64,000 bases of DNA from positions 1,330,990 to 1,394,989 of the forward strand of contig WBMV01003337.1 of the NCBI GenBank assembly GCA_013396655.1, written 5' to 3'. The notes under the pieces were generated by a model, which was not told where the DNA came from, did not search any database, and was given only the letters and a program-made list of their open reading frames with translations. Source of the DNA: Campylorhamphus procurvoides (lineage: Eukaryota > Chordata > Aves > Passeriformes > Dendrocolaptidae). A program made the translations under genes and the position numbers. Shown one piece after another: positions 47,001-59,094 of the stretch. Positions within the stretch are counted from its first letter, which is position 1. The number at the start of each line of letters is the position of its first letter.

Positions 47001-50000
47001 GATGGCAAATGTCTCTGCTTTAGCGAAGAAAATTAAATAATGAAGATCATCAGAGGACCAATGACTCATAATAATGATTTGATAATGACCTAATAATTGT
47101 TCAGGACAGAAGAACTGTTCCTTATGGGCTATAAAACAAGGAATGTGCTGGTATTAGAAATGGAGTGCGTAGGTGAAGTATCTGGGGCCATGAGGCAACT
47201 TTTCCATGTGCCCTGTTGGGCCTCTGTGTCACATAACCAAAAGACCAGGTGGTTCAACAGAGGCCAGGCATTTCAGCTGATCTGTTGCTTTTAACAGGGC
47301 TATATGTTGAAAAAAGGTCACAAAAGGAAAAACTGGATGGAACGATGGTTTGTGCTAAAACCCAATATTATTTCCTACTATGTAAGTGAAGATTTAAAGG
47401 ACAAGAAGGGAGACATAATACTGGATGGCAACTGCTGTGTAGAGGTAAAACCACTCCAAAAACTAAGTATGTCTCTAAAGATAAGAATTAATCCTTTTTT
47501 TGTGTGCAGGATTGACTCCTTATATCTTTTATTAACAGAGCTTTTTTTACTTTATATAGAAGCAGTTAATAAATACCCTTTTAATAAAGGCTCTTAGTGC
47601 TGGTACTTACAGCTCTGTGACACATAACTGCATATGAGGGGCTTGACTGTGCAACTTGATTTCAGTGTTTGCAAGGCTCATCCTTTTCTTACCCATTCTA
47701 GGCCTTGCCTGACAGAGATGGGAAGAAATGCCTTTTTCTCATAAAATGTCTTGATAAAACCTTTGAGATCAGTGCCTCTGATAAGAAGAAGAAGCAGGAA
47801 TGGATTCAAGGTGAGGTTTCAAAAATGTTAGTTATGTGAAAGTTAAGGAAAGTGAAATTCCTACAGCTGTGCTTTACTCAGATTTTTGGTCTTGTGATTT
47901 TTTGGTGTCTGTTTTGAGCACATGGAAAGGATCTTTAAGAGGCCAGACACTCAGGAAGAACTAAGGATCCATGTAAGGGAAATCAGTTTCCATCATTTAG
48001 ATGCCTTAGTTTAGGCAGCCATAACCAAAATGAAATGGTTATTATTGTTACCTTTTCTGTATTCGCTCTCCTTCTAGGGATGGGATTGTAAATTGTCGCT
48101 TTGGGAGAGAAAGGGAAAGCCTGTTCACTTCAGCACCATAAAATACTGGCTTTGCTTTTATAGTTCTGCTTGAAGTAATATGGCTTGGTGAGCTGAGGAT
48201 ACAGCTGGGCACTGGGGCTTTCTTTTCTATTCCCATGGTGAAGTCACTTCTCTAGACCTTCCCACCACATGTGTGCTGAGTGATGGTTACATCCATCTGC
48301 ACAGTGAGGTAGAAGCCCTTACAAAGCTCCTGCTGCCAATGCTGTTGGAGTACGTGCAGCAGTTAAATACTTGGAGCTGTGGGCTTTCTCTCTTTACCTG
48401 CAATGTGTTTCAGTTCAACAAAGTCAGATGTATGATGAATGATTACTTAGGTCCAAAAAGTAGATAGTTTTTTTGCAGTTGTAGTAGGTGAATAAAATAC
48501 CAAAACCATCTGCCACTCCTCAGCTTTGCTCTCTGAATATTTCCTCTAAATATTTCACTGAATATAAGTGAGTGAGAGCTACTGTCTTACTGGGAGGAAG
48601 TTTTCCCCTGGAGTATCAGTCAGAATACAGGGTTGGTTCTAGGGAGCTAAGTGATGTATATGTTAGATAATGTCGTACTCCTTGATTAAATTGAGTCACT
48701 GAATGTAGGTAGTAGGAAATCCTGAAGTGTTGGGGTTTTTTTCTTGCAGCTGGTTATATGAGTGACTTGTATGTCCATGGCTTGTTAGAAATCAATATCA
48801 GAATTGACATAATGCAGTGGAATTACCAGACCTTATCCTTGTGGCACACAGCCAATGCTGAGAGCCAAGTGACTTTCACTTCTGGTTTGTGTTGACAGCT
48901 AGTCTGATGAGAATGACAACAACTGACAACAGTTATTTCTCATTTATTACTATATTAAAGCATCCACAACCCAACGAACAACACTTCAAGTATTCATTGA
49001 CAAAGTCTATCCAGAAAGTTTAGCTCTTCACTGGTGTTCTCTTCATTCCCCTTTGTCTCTCCAGCCATCCAGAGCACTGTAAACCTGCTGAGGGCAGGGA
49101 GCCCTCCACCCCACAAAGAAGCGCGGCAGAAGCGGAAGGAGCTGCGCCAGAAGCTCTTGGCTGAGCAGGAGGAGCTGGAGCGGCAGATGAAGGAACTGCA
49201 GGCAGCCAACGAGAACAAGCAGAAGGAGCTGGAGACCGTGCGCAAGGTGGGAGTGGGAGCTGCCACCCTGCAAGCTTTCAAGCTCAGTCCCTGTGGTCGA
49301 GCTGGGTTTCCTCTAGTGTATTTGGGCATCTGTTTCCCATTCAGGTGTTTGAGGCACACTGAGCAAACTCCTCCAGAGGAGATGGGCCTGTGTCAGCACC
49401 AGCACCCTGAGTGCATGGATCTGCAGGTTGAGCCTGCAGTGATGCTCCAGCACTGAGTGCAGCCCTTTCCAAGGACTGTTCAGCAGGCTGAGGGAACTCA
49501 CTGGTTCCCTCTGCTTAGCAGGTTATTGTCAAAATAGTGTAGAAGAATATGCCAGTTTTGTATATGGGGCTTGGTGACTGCAGCGACTTAATATTTTCAG
49601 TAACTTGGGGTTTTTTTGTTTTCCTTTTCTGTCAAACTTGGGACTTCCCATTAAGATTTTCTTATATAGTTTTCCAGAGTTGTGTTATGTGATTTGTACG
49701 TGTGTGGGAACTCTTCTTCTCACACAGATCTAGTTTCCAGTGATATCAATTTAATTTACAAAGATTCAATGATGAAAAGTGATTTTACGAGTATGTCTAG
49801 GCATAATTTTATTACAGTAGTTTGGGAGAAATTTATAGACCTGAGGCACATAGCAGTGCTTATATGCATGCTCCCTGCAAATGCTGAATTAACTTCTGAA
49901 AGCCTGAAAATTGGGCTAGACATGTCCACAAATTAGAAGGCTTGATGAATACATTACTTTCCTTGTGAACAGTCCTTTAGTCTGAGGACTGGCAGGAGAC

Positions 50001-53000
50001 TCCAAGGTGCCTGTGCTGGGACTGCACCCTCCAACAGTGGATTGAATGTGCTGATCCATCTTTGGACTTTGGAACAACTGGTGCCTCTGTAATAGTTCCC
50101 CACAGACACCAAATATAATTTCTACCTTTAAAAAGAAAAGACTTGCAAGAAGAGTTATTGCGGCTTTTATTGCCACGATAGCTTTTAGTGTGGAGTGTGC
50201 CTTGTAAACAGCTTAGAGCCCATCAAACAGCCCCCTCCCCACTGCTGTCCCATGTTTCAGCTGCAGTCCCTGCTGGCAGAGCCTGCTCTGTGCTTAGGAT
50301 GAAGAGTCTTTTGTTCATTACCTTCCTAAATCAAGTGGGTTTTTTGCATTCTCATTTAGAAAAGTCTTTGCATCTTTGCTTGAGTTTTTCATAAATAAAA
50401 CCCAGTAATTTTAGCCCTCAGAAAAAACTTTAATGATCTTTGCAACAGGGGGAAGCTTTAAATATTATGAGAGCATGTCAAAGATTTTGAAAGCAAATAA
50501 AATCATCCAAAATGTATCTTTTTTAAAGTCTTATCATTAAGGAACAATTTGTGGCAAGGGCAAAATTGTCTTTTTTTAATTACTCCTGCACTGACAGTAC
50601 TGATGTGGGTATTTTGTTTGCCTTAAATGGAGTCCAACAGTGGAAAACCATTTTTTAATTTAATTTTAGCATGTCTACCACATGTTTAAGATTCAGTATG
50701 AAAAACAGACCTTAAAGGATAGCTGTGTTACCTGAAAGTGGCAAGTAATATACCTGCTAACAGAAATCATACGGCTGAGTTTTTGTGTTGTTGGCTTTGT
50801 GGAGACAAAGTTAGGGAGAGAGGGAACATGAGAGCAACCCCAAAGGAGCATTAGGATGTTGACAGGCTTCAAGGAGTTTCATAAAAATCACAAACTAAAG
50901 AGAACTCTGGCCAGAAGCATCTTTTGAAGGGGACTGGATTAAAATGACTTCTCAAGGAAAGTAGCCTAGGCTCTGACGTGAACTACTGCATTTTGCCTTA
51001 GTGGAATTAGTGGGGAAGTACAGTGTTGTAGGAACTGAAAGCATATGATTAGTTTGAAAAATGTTCTTCAAGGAAAAGGCTTTATAAATGGTTCAGGAAA
51101 CTGAATTGTTCTGGAAAGCTTAGGGGTTGATTTGTTCCTGATGGCTGTGAGCCACCATTTACGCAGCATCTGCACTCTGACACTGGTTTGTATTTTGAGA
51201 GCTCCTGCAGTAGAACACTTCAAAAGAATAAGAACTTTTGTCTAAACCAGATTTTTTTCGTATTTTTAATGGAGTTTTGAGATGTGCACATTGAACAGAC
51301 TGAAGGGTAAGTTTTTCTTACTATGAGAGCATACACAAGATGTGTGCACCCTTTCTGTTTCAGTTTGGGGTCTTGCCTGGGCCTCAGAGACTGTGCTAAC
51401 ACCTGCTGGAATGGTGTGTTCCTGTTGACCCTGCTCCAACATTTGTGACTTTTCCCTGAACTGTATAGGTTCCAGTAACCTTACCTACCAGGAACTGATG
51501 TTCCTGAATTAAGCAGGAAGTTGCTGATATGGAGAGGACAAACAGAGCATTTTCTTGTTGAGCTGTCTCTTAATAGCCTGGCACTCGCCCTTGCTTGTGA
51601 CTCTGCACGTTCACCCTCTCGGCTCAGTATTGGCAAGGGTTGTTTAATTTCAGAGTGGAGAAGGAAATCAAAAGGAAATTTCACTCAAATAGGCATCTTG
51701 GATTTGACTACGATTACATGCCTTTGAATGTTCTGGCAGAGGAGGAATACTGCTTCTAAAATACTGGCATTGTTTAAGCCTTTCAAAGGAGAGCAATTCT
51801 GTACTATGTTCTGCAACTTACAAACAGAAACTCGAGCCTTCTCCTTCACTTCTTCCCATCTATTTCAGACTAGAGTGATATGACAAGCACTTACAAGAAT
51901 GAAAGTTTTAGCTTGGCAGTTTTAATTGTTTAGGCATCTCATTAGTTCATCTAGGCTGTGTGAGGGAGGATGCTTTAAATGTGGTACCTTCCAAAAATAC
52001 TAATGCGCATGACAGAATCATAGAAAGGTTTGGTTTGGAAGGGACCTTAAAGATGATCAAGTACCAGCCCCACCCTGCTGGACACCTTTCACTAGAGGGG
52101 GTTGCTCAAAGCCCCATCCAACTGGCCTCAAACACTTCAAGGGATGGCACATCCACAGCTTCTCTGGGCAACCTGCTCCAGCACCTCACCACCTTCACTG
52201 TAGAGAATTTCTTCCCAGTACCCTGCCCATCTTAAGCTACCCCTTGTACTATTCACCAGATGCCTTAGTCAAAAGTCCCTCTCCAGTGGACCCTTTAGGC
52301 ATTGGAGCCTTCTCTTCTCCAGCCTGAACAACCTCAGCTCTCTCAGCCTGTCTTCATAGGAGAGGTGCTCCAGCCCTCTGATCATCTTGTCCTTCCTCTG
52401 GACTCACTCCAACAGGTCTATGTCCTTTTTGTGTTGTGTCCCACTCTTACTGGAAGTGGAAACAATTTCCCCAGCCCAGCATATTATAAAAGAAGCATCA
52501 GATAAGTTTCTTAGGAAAATTCTCTGAAAGAATTGTTTTGTTTTCAGTATTGGTAAAGCTTTGGCTGGTACTTGAAGATTTCTGACCTTATGTTCATCAA
52601 AATCCTGGTGCAAGGAGAAACTCTGACTACTGTTTTTGAATGTGAAATCAAGATGCAACAAAAGTTAAATAAGTTGCAAGAAGGTGTGAAGGTACCAGCA
52701 ACTGTTTCCTAGGCCTTAGGAATTTTATTTACCTTCCTTGGTAGTTTAGGGGATGTTAGAGGGATGTGATTCACAATAGCACAATCATTCATTCTAGGTA
52801 AAGTTCATGGCACTTCTGCTTTTCCAAGGCAGTTCAGTGCTTCTCACTTCTGTTTCTGTAAGAACTCATACAGAATGTGCATGCTGGCATGTTTTCAGTG
52901 TTTTCAGTGTTGGAGCTCCTATGCAGTCCAGCCTGAAATGTGATTTTCCATAATAGTTTTCTATCTCATATAAGGTAGAGAAGGAAATACAGTGATTTCT

Positions 53001-56000
53001 ATGGCTTATATGAAGCAAGACTCAAAGAAAACTTGGAGATAGATAATTACCTTTTCATTAATAGATTTAAAATTGTCTTGCAAATAAACAGGGTGAAAAA
53101 GTATATTTAGTGATTGAGAATAGTGACAAACATTTTAAAAAACCCAAATTGGTGCCTTAATGCTTTTGAAGGTCTCTTCCATTTTTGTGTAACACTGAAA
53201 ATTGTTAAATAAAATTCCATTCCCTCAAAATGTTTTAGCTTTGACAAATAGGTTTTGTCCTCCTTTTCTTCCCCCCAACCCCACACCCTTCTCTTGCAGC
53301 AACTGGAAGCAGCAGCTGCTCGTGCTGCTGAGGAGGAGAAGAAAAGACTTCAGACTCAAGTTGAATTACAAGATCGCTTCAGTCTGGAGCTGGAGAGAGA
53401 AAAAATGGTGAGCAGTGCACGTGGGTTTTGCTGTGATTACACATAGTGAGCCGTGTGTTCAGCAAGGGTTTCCCTCACAGGAGCCACTGAGAGGATTCCA
53501 CAGCTTGTGCGGGAGGCTGGAGAGTGCAACCTGCATTCATTTACTGGAGATGTAGGAATAAAATAGTTGTACTAGTGAATTCAGGTATTGGCACAGCTTG
53601 GTTACAATTTGTGTAGCTTTCAAAGCTTAAATATTACTGGAAAATTAGGACAAAAATTGGCTGTTTGAAGGATAAATGCAGGCTGAAGTTCTCCCTGCAG
53701 TTTTTGAAGATGGAGAACCGAGGCCAGTACTTACTGTATGACTATGCAAAATGAATCAGGCATAATCAAAATGCATTTTATATATTCCTGGAACTATTGC
53801 TTTTTATTCTGTGTGTTCCTTTACATTTATACACACACACAAAAATATAAAAAATTAAGAAATACTGTTGGTTTGCAACACTGTTACTATTAACCTACAC
53901 TGAGGATTTCCAAAAAAACTAGTTCTCAATCTTCAAGGGCTTGCCAGCCGTAACAGGGTTTTTCTGTTATCTGGAGAAAAGAAGCAGAAATAGTTAAGTC
54001 CGTGTGGTGGGACATCTCAGGACATAAATGCACACAGTGCTGTTGTATGAGTGAATGTGAATTCCTGAATACAATCACTTTCTGGGTCACTGGGATTTCG
54101 GTTAGCTGAGGGAAAGCAGTGCAGACCAGCAGGGCAGGATGTGCCACCCTGCCATGTGTGACTGCTGGCCTGGCGGGGCTGTGCCCCACATGTCTTGTGT
54201 TGGTAAATGCTGAGGGCTTGGTGCTCTGTCCCAGCTCTGGTCAGTGGAAGGGGGATGATAATGATCAGAGACTGGGGGATTGAGGGTGTGCAGCATCCCC
54301 TCAGCTTCCTCTGTCCCTTACCTTTGTTTGTTGTAAGGGCTCTTCTCTTAGCAATGCCAACCGTCTTAGGTGTTTCCATCCTGTGCTGATGTGGTGCCAC
54401 CATCCAGATACACTGTGGCCAAGGGAGGACTTGCCTGAGGAAGGGAGTGGAAACAGTGTCATTAAAGCTGTCTGACCTTTTTGTCTGGCCACTCTACAAG
54501 CTTTCTCTTCCTTCACTTTAGTTCGTATCTGTAAACTAAGCAACAAGATAAAACTGACTGAAGTTAGGTTTGAATCCCTGTAAAAATCCTGTGCTGCAGG
54601 AAGTAGGGCAATGTAAGTAACATGTATGATTTTTTATTTTTTTAAATGCTCTTAGTTACACATCAACAGATTTAGCCTCAGTTTTGTCAGTCTGCTCTGC
54701 TTTGCAGGCAGCAGGAAAACATTTGTCTCTGAGAATATTATTTGAGGGAAACCTGGCAATTCCTTTGAACATTGGTAACCTGAGTTGAATGGTAGCTCAT
54801 GTGTCCCCAATTTATGCTGCTAGGTAAGGCAAAAAATGGAAGAGCAGGTTGCTCAGAAATCCTCTGAACTGGAACAGTATTTACAAAGAGTACGTGAACT
54901 GGAAGAAATGTATAAACAGCTACAGGAAGCATTGGAGGATGAGAAACAGGCACGCCAAGATGAAGAGACTGTGAGGAAACTTCAGGCCAGGTATGGCTTT
55001 GAGCAGGTAGAAAAGTATTTCAGTTCCCCACCCTTCCCCTGCCAATAGTAACTGTGCCATGCTACTAATGATTATTTGCCTCTTGGACGTGCTGTTGGAA
55101 TGAGGGACTACCTTCAAGTGCAAACACAGGAAAGATTTTATTTTTCTTCAAGATATGAAGGCTGAAGCTGGGATTTAAATATGTTTGGTTAGTCCTTAGT
55201 AGAGGCAGTAACTGGCTTAGCAATTTCAGGAAAGCAGGCATACTTATTTTTCCATCAGTTCCTGTACTTTTCAGCACGTGGAAAAATGAGATCACTTTGT
55301 ACAGACTTTTCAGTTATTTAATTTATAAAGCACTAACTGTAAGTATGACTTTCTGCTGTATTTTACCACAGATTTAAACTGTGCTGATAAAGGGTTAAAT
55401 TTCCTCTTATGCATATGGGCTTTGTTTAGTGTGGTTTGTCTCTTCATGTATTGGGTACCCCTAAGACAATGAAGGCAACTTATGCATGCTTGTTTCTTCT
55501 GGGACTCTGTGTTGTGTATTTGCATTATTGACTAAATTTTCTGAATAGCCCTTTGTAGCAGTCAGACTGCTTGCACTGCTGGCATGATCAGCAGCTTCAC
55601 ACTGAAGGCAAGCCAACAAGCAATAACTTTTTCCCTGCTTCCCAAGTTTTGTTTTTCCTACCCTTTAAAAAAGAAAGGAGGAAAGATAGATAAACAATTA
55701 ACTTTGCTTCCCTACACGTGTGCTATGTAATGGATGCAGCTTACTTGAAAGTGCAGTTAACATCACAATCCCCATTGCAGATTGCTGGAAGAGGAGTCAG
55801 CAAAGAGAGCTGAACTGGAAAAATGGCATTTGCAGCAGCAACAGACCATTCAGATGACAGAAGCAGAGAAGCAAGAGCTAGAAAACCAGAGAATCATAAA
55901 GGAACAGGCTCTTCAGGTTGCTATGCAGCAACTGAAACAGCTTGAACTGGAAAGGAAGGAGGCCCTTGAGCAGTACGAGGTGAGCTGTTCTGTGTCAGCC

Positions 56001-58373
56001 TTTCATCCATTGATTGACCAAATTAGAAATTCATCAATATTATGCTTCTTTAAGGATTATTTTGGCACAAAAGTTATAATGAGAGGTAGAATAGTTGGGT
56101 CAGGTTTTTTGGTATCTAGACCAGTAGATACATTTGAAGAAGGGGAGCTATTTCAGACACACCACCTCCTTTATTTATTTTGGTCTAAATTTGCATACAA
56201 GCCAGCTCAGTCATATCCTGAAATACTCTGTATACCTTTGTCTTGTACTGCAGACTCACTTCGTATGCAGTCCCATTGCTGTCATAATAGAATGCCTTTT
56301 GCTTCTGAATTAGTTATTCTTGCAAAGATGTAATGGCACAACATTGTCTTCTACAGATGAAATATCAATGTATTACTGTAGGCACTCCTCAAAAATGTGT
56401 CTAAGCCCTGACTGGAAGTCAAGGACAGCTGTGAATTAATGCAGATTCTCCATGTGTAGCCATGCCTCATGTCCCAAATGCCAGGCCTGTTCTTTGCTCT
56501 GCTGAGTGTTTTTGGTGAAGATCAGTAGCTGTGTTTATGGAAGAAATAAGAGCCAGAATTCAGCAAGTGCAGAGTCTGAAGTGCTGCACACTTTCCAAGG
56601 CTAGGGAGGTGTTGATCCTGCATGTATTTAGGTCAGGAAACAAAACCTGGCTGGGTTTCTGTTTAACTGGGGCCAGTGTCTATGCTGGTCTCTGTGCCAT
56701 TTTGCTCCCAAGTGGCACAGAATACAAATGTGCAGTGACTGTGAGCAAGGGCCCACGTGGGGTAGTTGTGGACACTTTACAACTTCCCATGTTGGTGTTA
56801 CATCTCACACCATCATTAGATTGCTTTTCACTAGTACTTGACATTTCTTTAGGTGTCATCTCACCTTTTTGTATGTGAAGCATCATTTAGTACTCCAGAG
56901 GAATTGCTGGATAGAATAGACATAAAAAAACCACAAAAAATTCCACAAAACAGTTTTTTTTTAAATAATTAAACGTTCTAGCTTTCCATTTGAAATTGAA
57001 TTGAACCCAAAAGCCCAGTTTAGACTGAAGAATGCCTCTTTCTTGCTTGGGTGCAAGAGCAGCAGTCTTTTTCCTTTCTTTTTAATGATTTCTCTTCATG
57101 AGAGATACCTACTAGCAGGTCTTAGTCTGGAACAGAAAATATATCTTTCTATTTTGAAACTACAGTTTTGAAACGACACTTTCAATCTCTATGAAAACTA
57201 GCCCTCCTTACACAGCTACAGAATCTTGTAAAACCTACTTATTTTGGGACTCTGGTTTGACAACTTTTTTTTTTCCCTGGAATGACAAAATGACTTAGCA
57301 TGGTTAGAAATGAAGGTCTCTGGTCCAGCATAGTTCTGTCTTTCAGTGTAAAAGATGTTTTATCTTTTTGTAAAAACAGAGTAAAGTTGTTGTTTTCAAC
57401 AACTGGTCTGTATCTTATTTCAGGAGGTTAAGAAGAAGTTGGAAACAGCAGCTAATAACACCAAGAGCTGGAAAGATAAAGTAGCTCATCATGAGGGATT
57501 AATTCGATTAATAGAGCCAGGTAAGTTATCAGCAGAAAGTTACAAAAACTTGTATTCATTCTGTGTCACGTACTGAGATCACCGGGTGATTTACTGAAGT
57601 CTGCCTTTTCCTGTAACTTACTGGTTTCATGGCAGCCTATAAATACCACATTTGTTGGAACTGCTGGTGGTAACTTTCACGTCTTTACCTCTACTGACCC
57701 TGCTATAAAGATTTTATGGTCATTATTATTGTTGTTTGTTTCTTTTATGTTTAAAACAAAGCAAGGATCAGCCTGAACATTGCATCATGTGGGTGTTGAA
57801 TACAGTTAGCATTAAAAACCATGAAGTAAATATTTGATTTCTGGAAAAGTTTAATTTCTTTGCTTAATTAGTAGCATGCCAGCCCAGAGGGAAGTGGCTT
57901 TGTATGCAGTCCTGGAGAGATCACTTTCCTTCAAGGACATCTCTAAGGACAAGGAGAAGAGGGGTTTCTTAAGATGATAGAACTGTTTGAGGATGGGGAG
58001 TGGAAGTTGGGGGATAAGGATACAAAAGATTGCAGCAGTTGACAACTTCTCACACCAAGCAGCTTCAGTGACAGCGTCCCAGGCATTCCTCCCTCCTTGG
58101 ACAGGCAGGTCCTTGGGTCACCTCTGAGAAGGTTTCAGTCACAGGAGAGGCAGCACTTAGCAAATCCTCCTGGGATGACACTCAGCCTGTCCCACCGACG
58201 GTGGGTGTGCAATGTCGTCCCTGTCAGAAATGCCTGTCTCAAGTATTGCACTCTGTCTTCCAGGCTCCAAGAATCCTCACTTAATCACAAACTGGGGCCC
58301 AGCTGCCTTCACTGAAGCTGAACTGGAGCAAAGACAAAAGAGCTGGAAAGGGAAAAAAGCCACTTCTGAGTGA
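28957..58373 (+). CDS. SWAP70: SWAP70, PH-domain Rac/F-actin regulator (first exon not found)
   Basis: Spliced coding sequence, exons 2-12: 28957-29097, 34520-34693, 43663-43890, 47298-47444, 47702-47810, 49065-49246, 53300-53407, 54824-54990, 55781-55979, 57424-57520 and 58264-58373. All introns are GT-AG and phases fit, giving 553 residues; the human protein has 585, of which about 33 come from exon 1. SWAP-70 is a cytosolic to membrane and nuclear adaptor that binds PI(3,4,5)P3, activates Rac and bundles F-actin, notably in B cells and mast cells (family knowledge). Visible residues 1-181 are the N-terminal region with a degenerate EF-hand, 182 to about 279 the PH domain, about 285-520 a highly charged coiled coil, and the rest the C-terminal actin-binding tail. 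No frame break was found. The start codon is absent from the recognisable exons. Confidence 0.96.
30074..30086. repeat. (AT)n microsatellite
   Basis: About six AT units in SWAP70 intron 2. Likely length-variable between individuals. Confidence 0.8.
32772..33208 (+). mobile_element. CR1 LINE 3' fragment in SWAP70 intron 2
   Basis: A 5'-truncated CR1 of a different subfamily from the intergenic copies. It has the 'tgaggaaaggctgagagagttggg' and 'ggcttcagggtgacctaattgtggcc' blocks, 'gtccagggccagcttggatggggccctgagcagcctggt' and a tail with two to three ATTCTAT-like units. Sense orientation relative to SWAP70. Confidence 0.9.
34520..34693 (+). CDS. SWAP70: SWAP70 exon 3
   Basis: 58 codons: [58 protein letters not shown]. 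Strongly conserved N-terminal region. Acceptor TTTTTAG, donor GTAAGA, phase 0. Confidence 0.97.
34694..43662. other. SWAP70 intron 3
   Basis: The longest intron seen, 9.0 kb. Contains an A13 run at 39093-39105 and otherwise AT-rich unique DNA. No CR1, RNA gene or exon was recognised. Open frames at 42337-42715 come from a locally GC-richer stretch and carry no known motif. Confidence 0.65.
39093..39105 (+). repeat. Poly-A run (A13)
   Basis: 13 A in SWAP70 intron 3, with no recognisable retrotransposed body next to it. Confidence 0.8.
43663..43890 (+). CDS. SWAP70: SWAP70 exon 4
   Basis: 76 codons: [20 protein letters not shown], then [40 protein letters not shown] and [16 protein letters not shown]. 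It leads into the PH domain. The short GLNTSREG stretch differs from the mammalian residues while both sides are nearly identical. Acceptor GTACAG, donor GTAAGA. Confidence 0.97.
43891..47297. other. SWAP70 intron 4
   Basis: 3.4 kb AT-rich intron. No repeat family, RNA gene or additional exon recognised. Confidence 0.65.
47298..47444 (+). CDS. SWAP70: SWAP70 exon 5 (PH domain, first half)
   Basis: 49 codons: [49 protein letters not shown]. The basic beta1-beta2 loop ([13 protein letters not shown]) is the inositol-phosphate binding signature of the SWAP70 PH domain. Acceptor TTAACAG, donor GTAAAA. Confidence 0.97.
47445..47701. other. SWAP70 intron 5
   Basis: 257-base intron, the shortest in the visible SWAP70 gene. 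The exon 5 frame stays open into it, but the GT and AG sites and conservation support removal. Confidence 0.8.
47702..47810 (+). CDS. SWAP70: SWAP70 exon 6 (PH domain, second half)
   Basis: Encodes [36 protein letters not shown] plus one base. The KKKKQEWIQ helix with its Trp is the C-terminal helix typical of PH domains. Acceptor TTCTAG, donor GTGAGG. Confidence 0.96.
47811..49064. other. SWAP70 intron 6
   Basis: 1.25 kb intron without recognised features. Confidence 0.65.
49065..49246 (+). CDS. SWAP70: SWAP70 exon 7
   Basis: Encodes [60 protein letters not shown] and K. It ends the PH domain and opens the coiled coil; [13 protein letters not shown] is a basic, nuclear-localisation-like cluster. 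The exon is notably GC-rich relative to its introns. Acceptor CTCCAG, donor GTGGGA. Confidence 0.95.
49247..53299. other. SWAP70 intron 7
   Basis: 4.05 kb intron with one antisense CR1 copy at 52012-52445. Nothing else recognised. Confidence 0.65.
52012..52445 (-). mobile_element. CR1 LINE 3' fragment, antisense in SWAP70 intron 7
   Basis: Read on the minus strand, the element runs from the 'gttggagtgagtccagagga' region through 'ggctgagagagctgaggttgttcagg' to a tail near 52012 ('gaatcatagaaaggtttgg' on the + strand). It is 5'-truncated at about 52445. This is the only CR1 copy in the window opposite to both genes. Confidence 0.9.
53300..53407 (+). CDS. SWAP70: SWAP70 exon 8 (coiled coil)
   Basis: 36 codons: [36 protein letters not shown]. 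Heptad-like, charged helix of the coiled-coil region, which carries the DH-like guanine-exchange activity reported for SWAP-70. Acceptor TTGCAG, donor GTGAGC. Confidence 0.96.
53408..54823. other. SWAP70 intron 8
   Basis: 1.4 kb intron. A short AC-rich run lies at about 53829-53841. No other feature recognised. Confidence 0.65.
54824..54990 (+). CDS. SWAP70: SWAP70 exon 9 (coiled coil)
   Basis: Encodes [55 protein letters not shown] plus two bases of Arg. Almost the same as the mammalian coiled coil. Acceptor TGCTAG followed by GTAAGG, so the exon begins with a donor-like string; frame and conservation place the junction at 54824. Confidence 0.95.
54991..55780. other. SWAP70 intron 9
   Basis: 790-base AT-rich intron without recognised features. 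Confidence 0.65.
55781..55979 (+). CDS. SWAP70: SWAP70 exon 10 (coiled coil)
   Basis: Encodes [66 protein letters not shown]. Continues the coiled coil. Acceptor TTGCAG, donor GTGAGC. The frame stays open for 117 codons beyond the donor (see findings). Confidence 0.96.
55980..57423. other. SWAP70 intron 10
   Basis: 1.44 kb intron. No repeat family or RNA gene recognised. Its first 350 bases extend the exon 10 frame without a stop. Confidence 0.65.
57424..57520 (+). CDS. SWAP70: SWAP70 exon 11
   Basis: Encodes [32 protein letters not shown] plus one base. It ends the coiled coil and begins the C-terminal F-actin-binding segment. Acceptor TTTCAG, donor GTAAGT. Confidence 0.96.
57521..58263. 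other. SWAP70 intron 11
   Basis: 743-base intron without recognised features. Confidence 0.65.
58264..58373 (+). CDS. SWAP70: SWAP70 exon 12 (C-terminus, stop)
   Basis: Encodes [36 protein letters not shown] and stop TGA (58371-58373). The basic tail corresponds to the actin-binding C-terminus of mammalian SWAP-70, with several substitutions near the end. Acceptor TTCCAG. Confidence 0.96.
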
Positions 58374-59088
58374 CGGCGGTGGCTGACATACCCTCCATGC
58401 ATGGAAGCCCATCTCCCCTCGTTCTGCTTTGCACAGAGCAGCCTCTCGCTTGCAAAATCTTAGTTTGCTCAGCAGGTTGGGCCTTTGTACAGATGAAATC
58501 CTGTTTGCCACGTCAGCGTGTCTGCTCAGAGCTCAGCAAATACAGTATGTGGTGTCTGACAGTACTTGCTGTTTGTTCTCCCTCACACTTCCAGAAATTC
58601 TCTTCTTCTGTAGAAGACTTTTCAACTGAAGATTTTTATTGAAATGTAGTCTGTGTCAGAGTTGTTTCTCTACTAGCCTGTAACAGTCTGACAGCAGCTA
58701 ACCAATCACTTTCATTCCAAAAAGTGAGGGAAGCAATTGTTCCATTGGTTTAGTTAGTATCCTTTAAACCCAGGCTCAGTCAGCCCTGGGGGTTGTGTCC
58801 AGCTTTGAAACAGAGCATTACCTTTCCTTCCACTGAGCTGCCTTTACTCTTCCCCTGTGCACCTGCTGCTCTTTGCACGGTGCTTAGTGCTCAGATACAT
58901 TCCCTTAGTGAGGGGGGGCTGGCACCACTGGGTTCTGCCTGGTTGGATTTGGGGTCCTGTTTTCCTCTGTTTGCAGGAATACAAACAAAAGAACTGCAAA
59001 TAGGCATGTAGTAAATGCTGCTGGAAAACATTTGGTAAAAAGTAGTCACGCAAGACTTTTTGTACTGTCTCATACTTGAGATGTGCTA

Positions 59089-59094
59089 AATAAA
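59089..59094 (+). terminator. SWAP70 proximal polyadenylation signal
   Basis: Canonical AATAAA about 715 bases after the SWAP70 stop. Possible alternative site; use not shown by sequence alone. Confidence 0.45.

Noticed and set aside
49034..49456. 140-codon open frame as an independent gene
   Set aside because: It is SWAP70 exon 7 read through both splice sites; only 49065-49246 is conserved.
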